Below are positions 18,178-26,387 of a stretch of 57,746 nt of DNA, piece after piece. The stretch spans positions 1 to 57,746 of the forward strand of contig CAZHRW010000040.1 of the NCBI GenBank assembly GCA_964535025.1. Direction: 5' to 3'. Within the stretch, counting starts at the first letter, position 1; each line of letters begins with the position of its first letter. This stretch comes from JAAYZK01 sp964535025 (GTDB lineage: Bacteria; Planctomycetota; Phycisphaerae; SM23-33; FEN-1343). Under the pieces are notes generated by a model. It made no database searches and was not told the origin of the DNA. It was given only the letters and a program-made list of their open reading frames with translations. Position numbers and translations under genes: made by a program.

Positions 18178-18873
18178 ATGCGTAAGACGGCGACGACATC
18201 GGCGTTGATGGTCTGGGGCGGATGGCCGGGGCACGAGCCCAGGCAGTGCGTGGACATCTTCGCCCCGTGGCTGGACTCGAAGGGCTTCCGGGTGACCGTC
18301 AGCGACACGCTGGACATCTACCTCGACAAGCGGAAGATGAACCGGTTCTCGGTGATCGTCCCGGCCTGGACGATGGGCCAGATCACGCGCGAGCAGAGCG
18401 CCGGCCTCCGCGACGCCGTCCGCAACGGCGCGGGCCTGGCCGGGTGGCACGGGGGGATGTGCGACGCGTTCCGCGCCGACTGCGACTACCAGTTCATGAC
18501 CGGCGGCCAGTGGGTGGCCCACCCCGGCGGGGTGATCCGCTACACCGTCAACATCACCGACCGCGACGATCCGATCACCCGCGGGCTGGATGATTTCCGC
18601 ATGCACTCCGAGCAGTACTACATGCACACCGACCCCAGCAACGAGGTGCTGGCCACGACGACCTTCTCCGGCCGTCACGGGGGCGTCTCGTGGATCCGCG
18701 GGACGGTCATGCCCGTCGCCTGGAAGCGCCGGTACGGCCGCGGACGGGTCTTCTACTGCTCGCTCGGCCACGTCGCCAGGGACTTCGACGTGCCCGAGGC
18801 CCGCGAGATCGTCAAACGAGGCATTTTATGGGCTGCTCGCCGGCGCGTCACGCCCGAGTACACCAGTGAATAG
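18178..18873 (+). CDS. ThuA-like domain protein
   Basis: A 231-aa protein with the glutamine-amidotransferase-like fold of the ThuA family: MVWGGWPGHEPRQ at the N-terminus, the nucleophile-elbow-like region GAGLAGWHGGMCDAF (residues about 80-95), DPITRGLDDFRMHSEQYYMH, and GRGRVFYCSLGH near the C-terminus. ThuA proteins accompany trehalose/disaccharide and other sugar oxidation genes and are abundant in planctomycetes; the reaction is not firmly known. AGGAG lies 5 bases before ATG 18178. The downstream Gfo/Idh/MocA gene is co-directional, and ThuA/oxidoreductase pairs are common, so the two probably act together. The last codons (WAARRRVTPEYTSE) are part of a triplicated 81-bp segment. Confidence 0.9.
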   Translation: MRKTATTSALMVWGGWPGHEPRQCVDIFAPWLDSKGFRVTVSDTLDIYLDKRKMNRFSVIVPAWTMGQITREQSAGLRDAVRNGAGLAGWHGGMCDAFRADCDYQFMTGGQWVAHPGGVIRYTVNITDRDDPITRGLDDFRMHSEQYYMHTDPSNEVLATTTFSGRHGGVSWIRGTVMPVAWKRRYGRGRVFYCSLGHVARDFDVPEAREIVKRGILWAARRRVTPEYTSE

Positions 18874-19020
18874 GCATGCCCAACACCCGGGCCTTGAACG
18901 AAAGCTTTTCGGGCCGCCCGCCGGCGCGTGACAGCGGAGTACACCCGCGAGTAGGCATGCCCCATACCCGGGCCCCGAATGAGGCGTTTTGTGGGCCGCC
19001 CGCCGGCGCGTGACGGCGGA
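18815..19020. repeat. 81-bp segment repeated 2.5 times at the end of the ThuA-like gene
   Basis: Copies begin at about 18815, 18896 and 18977 (periods 81 and 82). The common core is CGCCGGCGCGT at 18838, 18919 and 19001. Copy 1 encodes the last residues and stop of the ThuA-like gene; copy 2 would encode RAARRRVTAEYTRE-stop; copy 3 is cut after WAARRRVTAEH and runs into the leader of the next gene. It looks like tandem duplication of a gene end. Confidence 0.85.
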
Positions 19021-19051
19021 GCATCGAAGGTCGTCGAAAGAGAAGGACACC

Positions 19052-20167
19052 ATGGTAGACACACCCAAAGACATCGGCGTCGGCGTCATCGGTTGCGGAA
19101 CCATCTCCACCAGGTACCTGTCGCACCTGACTGAGCGATTCACCCGGGGCCTCAAGGTGATCGCGGTGGCCGACCTGGACAGGTCGCGGGCCGAGGCGGC
19201 GGCGGAAAAGTACGCCGTCAAGGCGGTGTCGGTCCAGGAGCTGCTGGCCGACCCGTCGATCGACATCGTGGTGAACCTGACGATCCCCGCCGCCCACGCC
19301 GAGGTGGCCCTGGCGGCCGTCCAGGCCGGCAAGAGCGTCTACAACGAAAAGCCCCTCACCCTCACCCGCGAGGAGGCCGCGGCGCTGCTGGCGGCGGCCG
19401 AGAAGCACAACGTCCTGGTCGGCGGGGCGCCCGACACGTTCCTCGGCGGCGGCATCCAGACCTGCCGCAAGCTGATCGACGACGGGTGGATCGGCAAGCC
19501 CGTGGCGGCGACGGCGTTCTTCCTCAATCACGGGCCGGAGTCCTGGCACCCCAACCCGGTGTTCTACTACGCCGTCGGCGGCGGGCCGATGTTCGACATG
19601 GGCCCCTACTACCTCACCGCCCTGGTCACCCTGCTGGGCGGCGTCAAACGGGTCACCGGCTCGACGCAGACGAGCTTCCCTACCCGGATCGCCAACAGCC
19701 AGCACCACCAGGGGCTGGTCATCGACGTCGAAACGCCCACGCACGTCGTCGGCGTGCTGGACTTCGCCTCCGGCGCCGTCGGGACCATTATCACCAGCTT
19801 CGATATCTGGCATCACACGCTGCCGCGAATCGAGATCTACGGCACCGAAGGCACCTTGAGCGTGCCGGACCCCAACACCTTCGGCGGCCCGGTCAAGATC
19901 CGACGCGCCGGCGTCGAGACCTGGAGCGAGGTGCCTCTCACGCACAGCTACGCCATCAAGAGTCGCGGCCTGGGCGTCGCCGACATGGCCCGCGCGCTGC
20001 AGATGCGGCGCCCCGCCCGCGCCCACGGGCGCCTGTGCTACCACGTGCTGGACATCATGCACGCCATCCACGATGCCTCGCTGGCCGGCAGCCACGTGGA
20101 CCTCACCACGACCGTCGACCGGCCCGCCCCCCTGCCGATGGGCCTGGCCGACGGCGAGATCGACTGA
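19052..20167 (+). CDS. Gfo/Idh/MocA family oxidoreductase
   Basis: A 371-aa NAD(P)-dependent dehydrogenase. Residues 8-125 form a Rossmann domain with GVGVIGCGTIS, ADLDRSRAEAAA and NLTIPAAHAEV, followed by the EKPLT signature (EKPLTLTREEA) that places the catalytic Lys. The C-terminal alpha/beta domain has GGGPMFDMGPYYLTALVTLLGG, where the Asp and nearby residues shape the substrate pocket. The family oxidises or isomerises sugars and inositols. The start at 19052 has AGAAGGA 5 bases upstream; the frame continues upstream to 18989 only because it runs into the duplicated ThuA gene end. Co-directional with the ThuA-like gene. Substrate not determinable. Confidence 0.93.
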   Translation: MVDTPKDIGVGVIGCGTISTRYLSHLTERFTRGLKVIAVADLDRSRAEAAAEKYAVKAVSVQELLADPSIDIVVNLTIPAAHAEVALAAVQAGKSVYNEKPLTLTREEAAALLAAAEKHNVLVGGAPDTFLGGGIQTCRKLIDDGWIGKPVAATAFFLNHGPESWHPNPVFYYAVGGGPMFDMGPYYLTALVTLLGGVKRVTGSTQTSFPTRIANSQHHQGLVIDVETPTHVVGVLDFASGAVGTIITSFDIWHHTLPRIEIYGTEGTLSVPDPNTFGGPVKIRRAGVETWSEVPLTHSYAIKSRGLGVADMARALQMRRPARAHGRLCYHVLDIMHAIHDASLAGSHVDLTTTVDRPAPLPMGLADGEID

Positions 20168-20181
20168 CACCGGCACCTGGA

Positions 20182-20234
20182 CGGAAAAACACCAGCGTCC
20201 CCCGCGGCGGCGCCGAGGCTGTCGTGGGGGACGC
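20182..20234 (-). terminator. Rho-independent terminator after the nitrilase-family gene
   Basis: GCGTCCCCC at 20195-20203 pairs with GGGGGACGC at 20226-20234. Read on the minus strand the stem is followed by TGGTGTTTTTCC, giving a T tract. It lies between two convergent genes and could also slow transcription from the other side. Confidence 0.6.
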
Positions 20235-20239
20235 GTCGT

Positions 20240-21004
20240 TCAGCGGCGGCGGTCCGCCAGCGCCGGGAAAGCGCGGCGGTAGTCGGCCAGGGCGTCGTGA
20301 TCGAGCGGCGCGGCGATGACGTCGGGGCGGTCGGCGGCCTCGGCGAGGACGGCGCCCTGGGGGTCGACGATGAGGCTGCCGCCGGCGTACGCCTGGTGGG
20401 GGTCGGTCCCGCAGCGGTTGACGCCGACGACGCAGGCCTGGTTCTCGATGGCCCGGGCGATCAGCAGCGCCCGCCAGTGGGCGGCGCGGACGGCCGGCCA
20501 GTTGGCGATGACGACCAGCAGGTCCGCCCCGGCGTCGACGGCGGCGCGGAAGGTCTCGGGGAACCGCAGGTCGTAGCAGATCAGCGGCGCGACGGTGAAC
20601 TCGCCCAGGGCGAACGTGACCACGCCATCGCCGGCGTCGTAGTGGTCGGCCTCGCCGGCGATCGTGAAGGGGTGGACCTTGGTGTAACGCCCGCCCTCCC
20701 GGCCGTCGGGTGAGACCCAGACGGCCTGGTTCCGCCCGCGCCCGCCACCGGCCTCGCCGACCAGCCCGCCCAGGACCGTACACCCCGTCCGCCGCGCCAG
20801 GCGGCCCAGGTACGCCGCGGTCGGCCCCCCGGCACCTTCGGCGCAGGCGGCGGCGTTCATGCTGAACCCGGTGGCGAACATCTCCGGCAGCACGATCAGC
20901 CCGCCGACCGGCACGTCCGACGACTGCAGCAGGTGGTCGACGTGGGCGAACGTGGCGGATTTGTCTTCCCAAGCAATATCGGGTTGGACGGCGATGACGT
21001 GCAT
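20240..21004 (-). CDS. Carbon-nitrogen hydrolase (nitrilase superfamily), omega-amidase-like
   Basis: A 254-aa protein with the Glu-Lys-Cys triad of the nitrilase superfamily: Glu in IVLPEMFATGFS (about residue 41), Lys in RYTKVHPFT (about 109), and Cys in PLICYDLRFPE (about 143). The FATGFSMN sequence and short length are typical of YafV/Nit2-type omega-amidases, which hydrolyse alpha-ketoglutaramate or ketosuccinamate in methionine salvage and amide repair. The start at 21004 fits the family N-terminus (MHVIAVQPDIAWEDK). It is divergent from the polysaccharide cluster and convergent with the oxidoreductase gene, so probably transcribed alone. Confidence 0.88.
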   Translation of the reverse strand: MHVIAVQPDIAWEDKSATFAHVDHLLQSSDVPVGGLIVLPEMFATGFSMNAAACAEGAGGPTAAYLGRLARRTGCTVLGGLVGEAGGGRGRNQAVWVSPDGREGGRYTKVHPFTIAGEADHYDAGDGVVTFALGEFTVAPLICYDLRFPETFRAAVDAGADLLVVIANWPAVRAAHWRALLIARAIENQACVVGVNRCGTDPHQAYAGGSLIVDPQGAVLAEAADRPDVIAAPLDHDALADYRRAFPALADRRR

Positions 21005-21124
21005 CGTGTCGATTCTCCACCGGCGGCCGCCGCAAGTCTACGCGCCCGGCCCCCACGCCGTCCATGGCATCGCCGCGGATTCTCGCTTCTCGCCCCGGCG
21101 GCGTCAACCGGTCAAGAAGACTGC

Positions 21125-21152
21125 TTGCCGACCCCGGGATCGGTGATAGAAT
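21125..21152 (+). promoter_or_regulatory. Putative promoter abutting a start codon (possible leaderless mRNA)
   Basis: TTGCCG (21125-21130), a 16-base spacer and TAGAAT (21147-21152). Only 9 bases separate the -10 box from ATG 21162, and these (CGTTCCTCC) contain no ribosome binding site, which fits leaderless translation. Confidence 0.5.
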
Positions 21153-21161
21153 CGTTCCTCC

Positions 21162-22049
21162 ATGAAGACCAGCCCCCTCCAACTCGCCCGGCGGATTGGC
21201 AAGGAACTCTGCCTGATCCCGTACGATCTGATCGACGGGCTCTACCGCCGCTACGACCGCGGGCTCGTGCAACGGACGCGCAACATCACCCGCATCCCCG
21301 GCAGCCTCCGCCGCCGCGGGGGCAAGCGGGCGTACGCCGAATGGGCGCACGTGATCGGCATCTTCCAGACGCTCATCCACCAGCAACTCGGCGCCAACGA
21401 TCGTCCGGCCGTCCTCGACGTCGGCTGCGGCTCGGGCCTGCTGGCCATCGCGGCCGAACCGTTTCTCGGCCCGGACGGCCGCTACACGGGCCTCGACGTG
21501 ATGAAAGGGGAGATCGACTTCTGCCGCGGCCATTACCCGTCGCCGCCGTTCGAGTTCATCCACTTCGACACCGCCAACGCCGCCTACGCCCCCGGCCAGG
21601 CCGCGGCCAGGCCGCCGTGGCCGCTGCCGGACCGCGCGTTCGACCTCGTGACGGCCCTGTCGGTGTGGACGCACATGAACGAACAGGACGCGACGTTCTA
21701 CGTCGCCGAGGTCGCCCGCGTCCTCAAGCCCGGCGGCCGCGCCATGATCACCTTCTTCCTGCTCGACGACGCCTACCGCCGGTCCCTCGGCCGCCGCGAC
21801 GACGGGAAAGGCCGCTACCACAATACCCGCCGGAGCGACTGGGTCTTCGACCAACCTTCCTACGCCTCCGACGCGTGGTTCCACCCCGCCTGGGCCCACG
21901 TCCCCGAAAACGCCGTCGCCGTCACCCCCGACGGCCTCAACCGCCTCCTGGCCGCGAGCGGGCTGCGGCTGAGCGAACACCACCAGGGCAACTGGAAGGA
22001 AACGCCCGGCACGTATTTCCAGGACGTTCTGATCTTCAGGCAGGACTGA
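21162..22049 (+). CDS. Class I SAM-dependent methyltransferase
   Basis: A 295-aa protein. Residues about 80-205 form a Rossmann methyltransferase core: motif I VLDVGCGSGLLAIA, the acidic loop GLDVMKGEIDF, FDLVTALSVWTHM as motif IV, and RVLKPGGRAMITFFLL as the post-motif strand. The N-terminus is basic (QLARRIGKEL, YRRYDRGLVQRTRN) and may bind a membrane or acidic glycan; the C-terminus resembles small methyltransferases in glycan loci. It opens the same-strand polysaccharide cluster and probably O-methylates a sugar or lipid-linked intermediate. It has its own promoter with a -10 box just before the ATG. The acceptor is not known. Confidence 0.85.
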   Translation: MKTSPLQLARRIGKELCLIPYDLIDGLYRRYDRGLVQRTRNITRIPGSLRRRGGKRAYAEWAHVIGIFQTLIHQQLGANDRPAVLDVGCGSGLLAIAAEPFLGPDGRYTGLDVMKGEIDFCRGHYPSPPFEFIHFDTANAAYAPGQAAARPPWPLPDRAFDLVTALSVWTHMNEQDATFYVAEVARVLKPGGRAMITFFLLDDAYRRSLGRRDDGKGRYHNTRRSDWVFDQPSYASDAWFHPAWAHVPENAVAVTPDGLNRLLAASGLRLSEHHQGNWKETPGTYFQDVLIFRQD

Positions 22050-22074
22050 CCTGGCAGCTCGTTTCCGCCCCCTG

Positions 22075-22103
22075 TTGAAGGCCCTTGGTGCGGTCAGTAC
22101 ACT
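22075..22103 (+). promoter_or_regulatory. Putative sigma-70-type promoter of the flippase gene
   Basis: TTGAAG (22075-22080), a 17-base spacer and TACACT (22098-22103), followed 24 bases later by the GTG start. It would drive the flippase and the following sulfotransferase gene. Confidence 0.55.
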
Positions 22104-22127
22104 GAGGGTCTTGCAGAGGAGTCCCGC

Positions 22128-23534
22128 GTGAGATCTGAGCAGCGCCCGATGACGGACGGCGTCGCCGGCGTGCCGAGCGTCGAGGTCGCCGATCTGCTCG
22201 GCGAGGGCGGCCGGACCGGGTCGCTGCGCCGTCTGCTGACGGCCGCGGCGGCGGGCACCTTCGGCCTGAAGGTCGCCGGGGTCGTCCTGACGTTCGGCGT
22301 CAACGTCCTGCTGGCGCGGCTTCTGGGGGCTTCGGGCTACGGCGTCTACGCTTACGTCTTCGCCTGGATGAACCTGTGCGCCCTGGTCGCCATCGCCGGG
22401 ATGGACCGGCTCGTGGTTCGCGAGATCTCCGCGGGGCTGGCCCGGCGCGACTACGCCCTCATGCACGGGATCCTGCGCTGGGTCGATCGGGCCATGGTGA
22501 CCACCGGGTTGATTGCCGGGGGGGCCATGGCGGTCACGGCGTGGTTGCTGCACGGCGGGGCGATCTCTCCGGTGGTTCTGGCGTTCTGGGCGGCCGCCCC
22601 GATCGTGCCGATTTCGGCCCTCTCGATGGTTCGCGACGCCCGCCTGCGGGGCCTGCACCGGGTGGCGCTGGGGCAAATGAGCGAGCTGCTCGTCAAGCCC
22701 GCCCTGCTGGCCGCGTTCATCGGCGGGCTGTACGTCGCAGCTCAGGCAAAGTTGACGCCCGCGACGGCGTTGGGACTGCACGCCGTCGCCGCGGCAGGAG
22801 CGCTGGGCCTCAACGCAGTGCTTGCTCGACGGCGGCCGCCGGGGGGTGTGGGGCAAGCCGAGCCGGTCTTCAAGGCGCGGCTCTGGTGGAGCTGCGCCGC
22901 CCCGCTGCTTCTGGTCGGCGGGCTTCGCATGGTCAACATGAAAGCCGACACGATCATGGTCTTCTCGCTCGACGGCCAGTGGGCCGCCGGCGTGTACGCC
23001 ACCGCCAGCCGTGCGTCGATGTTCGTGACATTCGTGTTGATGTCGGTCGGCGCGGCGCTGACGCCCATGATCTCGCGGCTGTACGCCCAGGGCGACCTGC
23101 GGCGCCTCCAGCAGGTCATCACCAAGGCCGCCCGCGGGACCATGCTGGCCACGGTGCCTGTGGCGGCGGCGCTGATCCTGCTGCGCGGGCCGGTCCTGCG
23201 CCTGTTCGGCCCCGACTACGTCCACGGGCAGACGGCCCTTGTGCTGCTGATCTGCGGCCAGTGCGTCAACGCCGCCGCCGGCGCGGTGGCGCCGCTGTTG
23301 ATGATGACCGGTCACGAACGTCACGCCGCGGCCGGCTGCGCGTGCGGCGCCGGGCTGAACATCCTGCTGAATGCCCTGCTGATCCCCCGGCTGGGTCTCA
23401 ACGGCGCCGCGGTCGCCACGGCGATCAGCACCACGGGAATGAGCATCGTTCTGGGCTGGTTTGTCTGGCGCGACCTCGGCGTGGACCCCACCCCCCTGGG
23501 CGCGACCCGGCGCGAAGGAGGCGGCCGTGCCTAG
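22128..23534 (+). CDS. Wzx-like oligosaccharide flippase
   Basis: A 468-aa polytopic membrane protein with about 12-14 hydrophobic segments. The N-terminal repeat region (AGTFGLKVAGVVLTFGVNVLL) and ARLLGASGYGVYAYVFAWMNL are the signature of MATE/MOP-type polysaccharide flippases, which move undecaprenyl-linked repeat units across the inner membrane. The helical half (residues about 255-440) has the second copy of the fold, with SRASMFVTFVLMSVGAALTPM. The start is a GTG at 22128 with GAGGAG 6 bases upstream. The gene overlaps the following sulfotransferase gene by 8 bases, so the two are translationally coupled. No Wzy-type polymerase is obvious in the cluster. Confidence 0.87.
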   Translation: MRSEQRPMTDGVAGVPSVEVADLLGEGGRTGSLRRLLTAAAAGTFGLKVAGVVLTFGVNVLLARLLGASGYGVYAYVFAWMNLCALVAIAGMDRLVVREISAGLARRDYALMHGILRWVDRAMVTTGLIAGGAMAVTAWLLHGGAISPVVLAFWAAAPIVPISALSMVRDARLRGLHRVALGQMSELLVKPALLAAFIGGLYVAAQAKLTPATALGLHAVAAAGALGLNAVLARRRPPGGVGQAEPVFKARLWWSCAAPLLLVGGLRMVNMKADTIMVFSLDGQWAAGVYATASRASMFVTFVLMSVGAALTPMISRLYAQGDLRRLQQVITKAARGTMLATVPVAAALILLRGPVLRLFGPDYVHGQTALVLLICGQCVNAAAGAVAPLLMMTGHERHAAAGCACGAGLNILLNALLIPRLGLNGAAVATAISTTGMSIVLGWFVWRDLGVDPTPLGATRREGGGRA

Positions 23535-24432
23535 ACCGAACTTCTTCATCGTCGGCGCCCCCAAGTGCGGCACGACCGCCATGCACGAGTATCTCCGGCA
23601 GCATCCGGACATCTTCCTGCCGGACTTCAAGGAGCCCCACTTCTTCGGCGCCGACCTGCGACCCGAGGGCTACCGGCGCGACCTTCGGGCCTATGAGGCC
23701 CTCTTCGAGGATTGGTCCGGCCAAACCCGCGTCGGCGAATCCTCGACCTGGTACCTGTTCTCGAAGCTGGCCGCCGGCGAGATCAAGGCGTACTCCCCGG
23801 ACGCCGAGATCCTGATCATGCTGCGCCACCCCGTCGACATGCTCTACTCGCTGTATCATCAGATGGTCTTCAACGGCCAGCGGCTGCCGCCGTTCGCCGA
23901 GGCGATCGAAACCGAGGACGACCGCCTGGCCGCCTGGCGGGAGACCGTCGACAAGCGGGAAGCGGCGGGGCTGAAGCTTCGCAACTGTTTCCACAGCAGC
24001 GTCGCCTGCTACGCCGACCAGGTCCGCCGGTACCTCGACGTGTTCGGGCCCGACCATGTCCACGTCATCCTCTTCGATGACTTGCGGGCGAGTGCCCCGC
24101 GGGTCTATCGCGAGACGCTGGAGGTCCTGGGCGTCGACAGCGATGTCGAGGTCGATTTCCGCGTCTACAACGCCAACAAGCAGGTCCGCAGCGCGACCGC
24201 CCGCGCCCTGATGCGGGCAACGCCCCTGTGGGTCCGTCGGCTCGCGGACCGCGCGTTGGGCCAACGCCTTCGCCGTCGGCTCACCACGGCGGTCAAGGGC
24301 CTGAACACGCGCTTCGAGCCGCGTGAGCCGATGGACCCGGCCGTCCGCGAGCGGCTGCAAGAAAGGTTTGAGCCGGAAATCGAGCGCCTCGCGGCACTTC
24401 TGGGCAGGGACCTGAGTTGCTGGCGGAGGTGA
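23527..24432 (+). CDS. PAPS-dependent sulfotransferase
   Basis: A 301-aa protein. PNFFIVGAPKCGTTAMHEYL (residues about 3-22) is the 5'-phosphosulfate-binding loop with its Lys and Thr-Thr, and ILIMLRHPVDMLYSLYHQM is the 3'-phosphate-binding strand with RxP and Ser. The catalytic-base region lies in KEPHFFGADL. This is the heparan-sulfate/general carbohydrate sulfotransferase fold of about 300 residues. The start is GTG 23527 with GAAGGAG at -7, inside the end of the flippase gene. With the second sulfotransferase at 26384 it predicts that the exported glycan carries sulfate esters. PAPS synthesis genes are not in the window. Confidence 0.92.
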   Translation: MPRPNFFIVGAPKCGTTAMHEYLRQHPDIFLPDFKEPHFFGADLRPEGYRRDLRAYEALFEDWSGQTRVGESSTWYLFSKLAAGEIKAYSPDAEILIMLRHPVDMLYSLYHQMVFNGQRLPPFAEAIETEDDRLAAWRETVDKREAAGLKLRNCFHSSVACYADQVRRYLDVFGPDHVHVILFDDLRASAPRVYRETLEVLGVDSDVEVDFRVYNANKQVRSATARALMRATPLWVRRLADRALGQRLRRRLTTAVKGLNTRFEPREPMDPAVRERLQERFEPEIERLAALLGRDLSCWRR

Positions 24433-24543
24433 GCGGGCCGTCGGCACGGCGTTTTTCCCTTGCGGATTCGCCCGTCGCAAAATAGCTTGCCCGCGTGATG
24501 GATTGTCCTTGTGGGTCTGTGTTCCCCGGGTTTGCGAGTCCCC

Positions 24544-25341
24544 ATGACGACCGAACAGACGCATCAGCAGCAGCACTACGATCCTGAATCCTACTGGTCG
24601 GGGCGCGCCGCCGAGTGCACCGGGCTGGGGGCCGTCTGCGTCTACGACGCGACGGAGATCGAGAACCGTTGCGCCGAACGGATGCAGACCCAGATGCTCA
24701 AGGCGGCCCTGCGCGATTACGATCTGAACGGCAAGGACGTGTTGGAGTACGGCTGCGGGACCGGCCGCTGGGTTCCGTTCTTCCGGCAACGCGGCGCCGC
24801 GTGGCGGGGTGTGGACATCTCCGCGACCATGCTCGAACGCGCCCGCGCCCTGCATCCGGGCGTCCCGTTCGACCTCACGGTCGACAACCGGATCCCGGCC
24901 GACGACCACAGCGTCGATCTGGTGTACTCGATTACGGTCGTGCACCATAATCCCTATCCCGACCAGGAGCGGATCGTCGCCGAGATGGTGCGCGTGCTGC
25001 GCCCGGCCGGGCGGCTGATTCTCATCGAAGGTATCGACCCGCGGCGCCGATTCAACATGTTCCCCCGGCCGGTTAACGGATGGACGGCGTTGCTGGCCGA
25101 CCAGTCCATGCGCTGCGTCTTCCGACGGACATTCCGCAGCCGCATCCTCCGTGACATGCTCAAAGTGGTCGGCCGGCGCGTGACCCGTCGGACAGGCCGC
25201 GACGACGGGACCAGCAACCGCATCGGTCTGTCGCGGCGGATGGTGGCCCCCCTGGATTTGGCCTTCGATCGGTACCTGGTCCGCCTGCTGCCCAGGAGAT
25301 TCCACGACGGGGCGGTCATGGCGTTCGAGCGCAAGGCGTGA
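24544..25341 (+). CDS. Class I SAM-dependent methyltransferase (Methyltransf_11 type)
   Basis: A 265-aa protein. The core shows VLEYGCGTGRWVPFF (motif I), GVDISATMLERARALHP (motif II), VDLVYSITVVHHNPYP (motif IV) and RVLRPAGRLILIEG (motif VI). The C-terminal third is basic (RRVTRRTGRDDG) and ends in a short hydrophobic helix. The start ATG 24544 fits the family N-terminus (HYDPESYWSGRAAE); an upstream GTG at 24511 is in frame and neither has a strong ribosome site. It sits between the sulfotransferase and a GT4 gene whose frame overlaps its stop, consistent with an operon. Probably methylates a sugar in the glycan. Confidence 0.87.
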   Translation: MTTEQTHQQQHYDPESYWSGRAAECTGLGAVCVYDATEIENRCAERMQTQMLKAALRDYDLNGKDVLEYGCGTGRWVPFFRQRGAAWRGVDISATMLERARALHPGVPFDLTVDNRIPADDHSVDLVYSITVVHHNPYPDQERIVAEMVRVLRPAGRLILIEGIDPRRRFNMFPRPVNGWTALLADQSMRCVFRRTFRSRILRDMLKVVGRRVTRRTGRDDGTSNRIGLSRRMVAPLDLAFDRYLVRLLPRRFHDGAVMAFERKA

Positions 25342-25379
25342 ACCATCGAGGAAGGACGCGGGAAGACGCGAACGCGCGC

Positions 25380-26387
25380 ATGAAGATCGCGGTAGTCCAA
25401 CGCCGACGGGCCGCCCTGAGCGTTCGCCTGTATCGCGACGCAATCGTGAGGGAACTCGACGGGGCGGACGTGGCATTCGTGCCGTTCGACGTCTCCGCCG
25501 GTGCGCCCGCCGACGCCGACCTCGTGTGGGAGCCCTCCCTGGCCGGCACGGTCGGGCCCCTGGCCGGCTGCCGTGCCCTCGGCAAGCCTGTCGTGGCCAC
25601 CGTCCACGGTGCGGGGTCGTTCACGCTGTCGTCGCGCGACCTCGGCGGCGGACCGCATCGGGCGGCCATCCGCGTGTTCACCAAGCGAAGAACCCTCGCC
25701 CGCTGGCGGTGGTTCCGCCGACAGGTCGCCGGGGTGATCGCGGTGTCCCAGTTCGGCAAACAGGAAATCGTCGACGTCTTCGGCATCCCCTCCGAGGCCG
25801 TGACGGTGATCCACCACGGCGTCGACCTGGAGCGATTCACCCCCGCGGGGGCAACGATCGACACCGAAAGGCCCTATTTCCTGCACGTCTCGGCCTACCA
25901 ACCCCTGAAGAACCTGTCGAGAATCGTCGCGGCGTACCAGCGGATGGATGAGGCCGGCCGGCCCGACCTGCTGGCCGTTGTGCCGGGATACCGAGGTCCG
26001 CAGCCGACGGTGAAGGGCCTGAGGATCGTGACCGACCGGGTTCCCATCGAATCACTCCCGCGGTACTATCGAGGCGCTGTAGCCTTGGTCTTCTGCTCCC
26101 TTCGCGAGTCGTTCGGGATGCCGATCCTGGAGGCGATGGCCAGCGGGTGCCCCGTGATCACGTCCGACAGTTCAGGCTGCGCCGAGGTGGCGGGAGAGGC
26201 GGCGATGCTGGTCGATCCCCGGTCCGTCGACGACATCGCCGCGGCCATGCGGCGGATGTTCGCTGATCCGCAGAAACGAGACTCCCTCCGGCGGGCGGGC
26301 ATGATCCGGGCCGGACGGTTCACCTGGGCCATCAGCGCCGCCAGGCATCTGGCGGTGTTTCGACGCGCCGCCGGGGAAAGCGTATGA
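25380..26387 (+). CDS. GT4-family glycosyltransferase
   Basis: A 335-aa GT-B fold enzyme. The N-terminal domain begins MKIAVVQRRRAALSVRLYRD; VIAVSQFGKQEIVDVFGIP and VIHHGVDLERFTP mark the linker to the C-terminal domain. ESFGMPILEAMASGCPVITS (residues about 255-275) is the E(x7)E nucleotide-sugar binding motif with the Gly-Met-Pro of GT4 retaining enzymes. The start ATG 25380 matches the family; a GTG at 25338 that overlaps the upstream stop would add 14 charged residues. The stop overlaps the next ATG by 4 bases (ATGA), so it is coupled to the sulfotransferase gene. Sugar and linkage unknown. Confidence 0.93.
   Translation: MKIAVVQRRRAALSVRLYRDAIVRELDGADVAFVPFDVSAGAPADADLVWEPSLAGTVGPLAGCRALGKPVVATVHGAGSFTLSSRDLGGGPHRAAIRVFTKRRTLARWRWFRRQVAGVIAVSQFGKQEIVDVFGIPSEAVTVIHHGVDLERFTPAGATIDTERPYFLHVSAYQPLKNLSRIVAAYQRMDEAGRPDLLAVVPGYRGPQPTVKGLRIVTDRVPIESLPRYYRGAVALVFCSLRESFGMPILEAMASGCPVITSDSSGCAEVAGEAAMLVDPRSVDDIAAAMRRMFADPQKRDSLRRAGMIRAGRFTWAISAARHLAVFRRAAGESV

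Noticed and set aside
20103..23630. A 1175-codon minus-strand open frame across the nitrilase, methyltransferase and flippase genes
   Set aside because: It is a GC shadow: it runs through three well-supported genes and its product is repetitive His/Arg/Gly-rich.
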